Shown: positions 59,921 through 64,000 of the stretch, in pieces | Numbering within the stretch: position 1 is the first letter of the stretch | Layout of the letters: each line of letters starts with the position of its first letter | Assembly: GCF_034347405.1 (NCBI RefSeq) | Contig: NZ_CP133778.1 | Location: forward strand, 5,430,501-5,494,500 | DNA length: 64,000 nucleotides | Reading direction: 5' to 3' | From: Pseudomonas sp. CCC3.1 | GTDB taxonomy: Bacteria; Pseudomonadota; Gammaproteobacteria; Pseudomonadales; Pseudomonadaceae | Made by a program: the position numbers and the translations under genes | Notes under the pieces: model-generated | Told to the model about the DNA's origin: nothing | The model's database searches: none | What the model saw: the letters and a program-made list of their open reading frames with translations, nothing else

Positions 59921-60007
59921 AAAAAGTCCCTTTATCCCTGAATCCCCGATCCAGCCTGTGCAGGTTAGACGCTGTTTACAGACTGACACCAGCCCGGCGT
60001 GCAACGT

Positions 60008-61666
60008 TCAAGGCGAATGCACGGTGTCGATGCTGTCATCGGGTTCCAGGGCGCCGGTGTCAGTGTTTTCCAGCACCACGTAGGCGCTGCCGCAAAACAG
60101 TGAGTTAAGGCGCTGCATGTCGGCAATCAGCTCCAGGTGCATGGAACTGGTTTCGATACTTTGGGTGATTTTGAGTTGCAGGCGTCTCACGTGGTTGTGG
60201 GCAAGGCGCCGTTCCTGAGCACGAAAGCGGCGTTTCTCACGCAGCAATTGGCGTGCGCTTTGCGGGTCGGCGCTTAAAAACACCGTCAGACCCAGACGCA
60301 GGTTCTCGATCAACTGCGTTTGCAGGCCTACCAGTTCCTCAAGCCCGGTCTCTGAAAACGAGCGGCGCTGCGAGGTTTTTTGCTGCTGGACTTTGCGCAG
60401 CATGCGTTCGATCAGGTCGCTGGCGAGTTTGAGGTTGATCGCCAGCTCGATGATTTCTGCCCAGCGCCGACTGTCGTGCTCGCCCAAGTCTTCGCGAGGC
60501 ATTTGCGCCAAGTACAGTTTTACCGCGCTGTACAGCACTTCGACGTCATCGCTGAGGGTGCGCATTTGTTGGGTCATGGACGTTTGTTTGCCGCGCAACA
60601 CGTCGAGCATATTGACCAGCATGGTGTCGATCAGGTCGCCAATGCGCAGGGTTTCACGCACAGCATTGGTCAGCGCCAGGCTCGGTGTGTCCAGCGCTGC
60701 CGGGTCGAGGTGGCGAGGTTTCACGCTGGCGTTGGCGAGCTCGCGCTCGGGCAACAGCCAGGCACACAACCGGGCCATGGGGCCCACTGTGGGCAGCAGC
60801 AAAAAGCAGCGGGCGGTGTTGTAGAGCAAGTGAAAGCCGATCACCAATTCTTGGGCGCTGTAGCTGAGGTCGTCCATCCAGTGCACCAGCGGCGTGAGCA
60901 CGGGCATGATCAACAGCAGGCCAATCAGTTTGTACAGCAGGCTGCCCAATGCCACTTGGCGGCCAGCGGCGTTCTGCATGCTGGTACTGAGAAACGCCAG
61001 TACACCGCTGCCGATGTTGGCGCCGATCACCAGGCCAATCGCCACTGGCAAGCTGATCACCCCGGCGCCGGCCAAGGTGGCGGTCAGCAGCACGGCGGCC
61101 AGGCTTGAGTACGAAATCATCGCAAACAGTGCGCCGACCAAGGCATCGAGCAGCAGATCGCCGGTCAGAGAGGCAAAAATCACCTTCACGCCTTGGGCAT
61201 GGGTGATGGGCGAGGCGGCTTCGACGATCAGTTGCAGCGCCAGAATGATCAGCCCCAGGCCAATCCCGACCCGGCCCAGTTGGCCCGCACGGGTTTGTTT
61301 GCGCGACAGAAAAAAAATCACGCCGAGGAAAATCAGCAGCGGCGACAACCACGACAGATCGAAGGTCAGCACGCGGGCCATCAGCGCGGTACCCACGTCG
61401 GCCCCCAGCATCGTCGCCAGCGCAGGCGTGAGCGCCATCAAGCCCTGGCCCACAAAAGAGGTGACCAGCATGGCGGTGGCGTTGCTGCTTTGCACCATGG
61501 CCGTGACCACAATACCGGCGACAAAGGCCAGCATGCGTTTGGACACGTTCTGCCCGATGACATGACGCAGATGGGTGCCGTAGACCCGCAAGATGCCGGT
61601 TCGCACGATGTGCGTGCCCCAAATAAGCAGGGTCACGGCAGAAAGCAGATTGAGCAGGGTCAGCAT
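60008..61666 (-). CDS. Na+/phosphate cotransporter family protein with PhoU-like tail
   Basis: The 552-residue protein has two inverted membrane repeats (about 1-300), each with a QSS-type motif: VQSSNATAMLVTSFVGQG, and SYSSLAAVLLTATL in the second. A cytoplasmic PhoU-like helical domain (about 330-530) follows. It belongs to the NptA/YjbB group, which can move phosphate outward or inward. A specific role is not known. It lies downstream of a convergent-free gap before the M16 gene, both on the minus strand. Confidence 0.9.
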   Translation of the reverse strand: MLTLLNLLSAVTLLIWGTHIVRTGILRVYGTHLRHVIGQNVSKRMLAFVAGIVVTAMVQSSNATAMLVTSFVGQGLMALTPALATMLGADVGTALMARVLTFDLSWLSPLLIFLGVIFFLSRKQTRAGQLGRVGIGLGLIILALQLIVEAASPITHAQGVKVIFASLTGDLLLDALVGALFAMISYSSLAAVLLTATLAGAGVISLPVAIGLVIGANIGSGVLAFLSTSMQNAAGRQVALGSLLYKLIGLLLIMPVLTPLVHWMDDLSYSAQELVIGFHLLYNTARCFLLLPTVGPMARLCAWLLPERELANASVKPRHLDPAALDTPSLALTNAVRETLRIGDLIDTMLVNMLDVLRGKQTSMTQQMRTLSDDVEVLYSAVKLYLAQMPREDLGEHDSRRWAEIIELAINLKLASDLIERMLRKVQQQKTSQRRSFSETGLEELVGLQTQLIENLRLGLTVFLSADPQSARQLLREKRRFRAQERRLAHNHVRRLQLKITQSIETSSMHLELIADMQRLNSLFCGSAYVVLENTDTGALEPDDSIDTVHSP

Positions 61667-61814
61667 GCTGGCTCCCTGTATTGGATATTTCGAAGGAGCA
61701 GATAGCTGCAGACCGTTCTTACAGATGTTTCTTAAGCTGTAGACGGAAATTGATCAGAGCGCCAGCATCGCATAGCTGGCGGGGCGTTGAAACATGTGTG
61801 ACACACATAAAACC

Positions 61815-61880
61815 TGTAGGAGCGAGCTTGCTCGCGATCTTTTAGAAGATCAAAAGATCGCGAGCAAGCTCGCTCCTACA
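61815..61880. repeat. Family A palindromic repeat
   Basis: TGTAGGAGCGAGCTTGCTC with GAGCAAGCTCGCTCCTACA and loop GCGATCTTTTAGAAGATCAAAAGATCGC; it has the shorter TTGCTC form, as at 8943. It separates the Na/Pi gene from the CitMHS gene. Confidence 0.88.
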
Positions 61881-61883
61881 CAT

Positions 61884-63203
61884 TCAAAGGGTGCTGTACA
61901 GCGGGAAGGTGCCCAGCAGCAGCGCCGCGACCATGATGCACAGGCACACCAGAATCGCCCATTTGAGGGTAAAACGCTGGTGTTCGCCAAACTCGATACC
62001 GGCCAACGCCACCAGCAAGTAGGTCGATGGCACCAGCGGGCTGAGCAAGTGCACCGGCTGACCCACAATCGAGGCACGGGCCATTTCGACGGCAGTAATG
62101 CCGTAGTGGCTGGCGGCTTCGGCCAGGACCGGCAATACGCCGTAGTAGAACGCGTCGTTAGACATGAAGAAGGTAAACGGCATGCTTACCAGCGCGGTAA
62201 TCATCGCCAGATAAGGGCCCAGCTCAGGCGGAATTACGCTCAGCAGGCTTTTCGACATGGCATCGACCATGCCCGTGCCGGACAGAATGCCGGTGAAAAT
62301 ACCTGCGGCGAAGATCAGTCCGACGACTGCCAACACGCTGCCCGCATGGGCTGCAACGCGGTCTTTTTGCTGTTGCAGGCACGGGTAGTTGACGATCATG
62401 GCGATGCTGAACGCGACCATGAACAGCACCGGCAATGGCAGCAGGCCTGCGATCAGGGCGACCATCAGCAGTAAGGTCAGGGCACCGTTGAACCAGATCA
62501 GTTTTGGACGGCGGGCGTCCGGGAACTGCGACACGCTGATCTCGCTGTGGTCGATTTCGTCGCCTTGCAGGTGCAGTTCACCCAAACGGGCGCGCTCACG
62601 TTTGCCGTAAAACCAGGCAATCGCGAGAATCGCCAACACCCCGGCGAACATGGCCGGGATCATTGGCACAAAGATGTCGGAAGGGTCGACATGCAGCGCA
62701 CTGGCCGCGCGCGCCGTCGGGCCGCCCCACGGGGTCATGTTCATCACGCCACCGGCCAGAATGATCAAACCGGCCATGATCCGCGGGCTCATGCCGATGC
62801 GGCTGTAGAGCGGCAGCATGGCCGCCACGCAAATCATGTAGGTGGTTGCGCCGTCGCCGTCCAGAGACACCACCAGCGCCAGTACGGCGGTACCGACCGA
62901 GACTTTGAGCGGGTCACCTTTGACCAGTTTGAGGATCTTGCGCACGGCGGGATCGAACAGCCCGGAGTCGATCATCAGGGCGAAGTACAGGATGGCGAAC
63001 ATCAGCATCACGCCCGTGGGGGCGAGTTTGGTGATACCTGCGAGCATCATCGGCCCGATTTCCGGGGCAAAACCACCGAAAATAGCAAACAGGATAGGGA
63101 CAAGAATCAGCGCGATCAGGGCAGACAAGCGCTTGGTCATGATCAGGTACATGAACGTAATGACCATGGCAAAGCCAAGGAAGGTCAGCATCATAACAAT
63201 CAC
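61884..63203 (-). CDS. CitMHS-family citrate/metal transporter
   Basis: A 439-residue carrier with about 11-12 spans and the CitMHS/TRAP-like signature regions SLDGDGATTYMICVAAMLPLY (near 110-130), GGVMNMTPWGGPTARAASAL and SAGTGMVDAMS-like text near 310 (GTGMVDAMSKSLL). Bacterial homologues import citrate complexed to Mg2+ or Ca2+ with protons. In P. aeruginosa a citA gene lies in the same general region. Starts at 63203 and 63191 are both possible. Substrate is inferred from family. Confidence 0.88.
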   Translation of the reverse strand: MIVMMLTFLGFAMVITFMYLIMTKRLSALIALILVPILFAIFGGFAPEIGPMMLAGITKLAPTGVMLMFAILYFALMIDSGLFDPAVRKILKLVKGDPLKVSVGTAVLALVVSLDGDGATTYMICVAAMLPLYSRIGMSPRIMAGLIILAGGVMNMTPWGGPTARAASALHVDPSDIFVPMIPAMFAGVLAILAIAWFYGKRERARLGELHLQGDEIDHSEISVSQFPDARRPKLIWFNGALTLLLMVALIAGLLPLPVLFMVAFSIAMIVNYPCLQQQKDRVAAHAGSVLAVVGLIFAAGIFTGILSGTGMVDAMSKSLLSVIPPELGPYLAMITALVSMPFTFFMSNDAFYYGVLPVLAEAASHYGITAVEMARASIVGQPVHLLSPLVPSTYLLVALAGIEFGEHQRFTLKWAILVCLCIMVAALLLGTFPLYSTL

Positions 63204-63346
63204 CGTTTTTATTTTTGTGCAGAAGGCACTGGCCGCATAGGGCGGTCAGGCCAGCCGGTCTAATGCCGGGGGTGACGGGATGCTAGAGGGGAATGCTTTC
63301 AGCCAGCTTTCGCCGAGGGAAAATATCGGGGGCAATACATAAACCT

Positions 63347-63431
63347 TGTGGGAGCTGGCTCGCCAGCGATGCAGGCGATCAGATCAATCTGGCACCGCAT
63401 CGATACCATCGCTGGCAAGCCAGCTCCCACA
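63347..63431. repeat. Family B-like palindromic repeat with a long core
   Basis: TGTGGGAGCTGGCTCGCCAGCGATG and its complement CATCGCTGGCAAGCCAGCTCCCACA surround a core with GCAGGCGATCAGATCAATCT and GGCACCGCATCGATAC. The stem element (GGGAGCTGGCTxGCCAGCGAT) differs from both the 39673 repeat and family A. It lies upstream of the CitMHS gene and abuts the 3' end of the CorC-like gene. Confidence 0.83.
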
Positions 63432-63434
63432 GAA

Positions 63435-64000
63435 TCAATCGAGCTTGAGCACTTTGGCCAATACGATTTTCGGGCCTTTCATCTTTTTGATGATGATGCG
63501 CAGGCCTTCGACTTCCAGTTGCTCTTCTTCTTCGGGCACGCGCTTGAGGGTGTCGTAGATCAGGCCTGCAATGGTTTCGGCTTCGACGTGGTCCAGGTCG
63601 ACGCCCAGCAGGCGTTCGATCTTGAACAGCGGCGTGTCGCCACGCACCAGCAGTTTGCCCGGCTGGTACGAGAGGATGCCGCGCTCAGCCTTGCGGTGTT
63701 CGTCCTGAATATCGCCCACCAGCACTTCAAGCACGTCTTCCATGGTCAGGTAGCCGACCACTTTGCCGTCAGCTTCTTCGACCAGCGCAAAGTGCGCGCC
63801 GCCTTTACGGAACTGCTCCAGCAATTGCGACAGCGGCATGTGGCGCGATACACGCTCCAGCGGACGGGTCAGTTCTTCAAGGTTGAAGGTTTCTGGCAAA
63901 TGTTCGAGATCGGCCAGCTCAAGCAACAAGTCCTTGATGTGCAACAGCCCCAGGAAGGTGTTGGTTTCGGCGTCGTAGACCGGGTAGCGGCTGAACTTGT
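63435..64000 (-). CDS. HlyC/CorC-family protein (CBS pair and CorC domain), 5' part off window
   Basis: The frame continues past the right edge, so the N-terminal membrane part (DUF21) is not seen. What remains starts at a partial CBS domain (KFSRYPVYDAETNTFLGL, then VGYLTMEDVLEVLVGDI) and ends in the CorC_HlyC domain (RGDTPLFKIERLLGVDLDHVEAETIAGLI). This family is thought to take part in magnesium or cobalt efflux, or in membrane repair. Family assignment is firm; the transported ion is not. Confidence 0.88.
   Translation of the reverse strand, partial: KFSRYPVYDAETNTFLGLLHIKDLLLELADLEHLPETFNLEELTRPLERVSRHMPLSQLLEQFRKGGAHFALVEEADGKVVGYLTMEDVLEVLVGDIQDEHRKAERGILSYQPGKLLVRGDTPLFKIERLLGVDLDHVEAETIAGLIYDTLKRVPEEEEQLEVEGLRIIIKKMKGPKIVLAKVLKLD

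Noticed and set aside
2562..63431. Dispersed palindromes considered as a CRISPR array
   Set aside because: The copies are widely separated, are inverted repeats themselves and have no regular spacers or cas genes.
1..64000. tRNA, rRNA, transposase or prophage genes
   Set aside because: None was recognised on either strand by eye; a tRNA search program would be the decisive check.

Overview
The window is chromosomal DNA of a Pseudomonas, most likely from the fluorescens/fragi side of the genus rather than P. aeruginosa. The evidence is gene content and order. From about 9.0 to 34.8 kb the order metQIN, lipoprotein, znuBC-zur/znuA, thrB, DUF2782, polA, ErsA sRNA, engB, cytochrome c5 (dead here), cytochrome c4, dsbA, phosphodiesterase-fold protein, dgcH, ampDh2, kinB-algB, gltP, nucleoside-recognition protein is, as I remember it, the order of the P. 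aeruginosa PA5505-PA5478 block. No phage, transposase, CRISPR array, rRNA or tRNA gene was seen. Gene density is high, and most gaps are filled by short palindromic repeats.

Layout. 1-9 kb: a phospholipase D-like lipoprotein (cut by the left edge), a MocR-type regulator, a DUF1127 peptide, a PuuB-like amine oxidase, a YkgJ-type Cys-cluster protein, a DUF2059 protein, a prolyl-hydroxylase/DUF523 operon, a beta-carbonic anhydrase, a conserved protein of unknown function and a Sco1/SenC copper chaperone. The last three look like the edges of a cytochrome aa3 oxidase (cox) locus whose core has been lost. 9-17 kb: methionine and zinc uptake with the Zur regulator, then homoserine kinase. 17-27 kb: DNA polymerase I, ErsA, EngB, a broken cytochrome c5 gene, cytochrome c4, DsbA, a diguanylate cyclase and the amidase AmpDh2. 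27-34.8 kb: the KinB/AlgB alginate two-component system, small envelope proteins, GltP and a nucleoside-recognition protein. 35-38.5 kb: a four-gene Mla/MCE lipid-transport operon. 38.5-43.4 kb: DUF5924, a fumarylacetoacetase-fold enzyme, D-2-hydroxyglutarate dehydrogenase and the divergent serA. 43.4-48.4 kb: DUF4399, a lobe-deleted solute-binding protein and a three-subunit membrane gluconate dehydrogenase. 48.7-54.3 kb: a TpbA-like phosphatase, a metallo-aminopeptidase-like lipoprotein, small envelope proteins, OsmC, an LLM flavoenzyme, dodecin and an ElaB/YqjD-like protein. 54.3-64 kb: trpI/trpBA, a serine acetyltransferase, an anchored M16 peptidase, a Na/Pi cotransporter, a CitMHS transporter and a partial CorC-type protein.

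How the genes fit together. Several units concern the envelope and respiration (AlgB/KinB, ErsA, AmpDh2, TpbA-like, Mla-like, DsbA, c4, gluconate dehydrogenase). The loss of both the cox core and the cytochrome c5 gene, with c4 kept, suggests a simplified cytochrome c branch of respiration; this is inference. SerA and D-2-hydroxyglutarate dehydrogenase are divergent neighbours, and SerA is known to make the substrate of the latter.

At least four families of inverted repeats (called A to D below, about 20 copies in all) occupy gene ends. The items most worth checking are the cox scar, the c5 pseudogene with its structured leader, a sigma-54 promoter beside algB, the lobe-deleted binding protein and two nearly identical 147-bp repeat copies. 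I found no clear previously undescribed multi-gene system.
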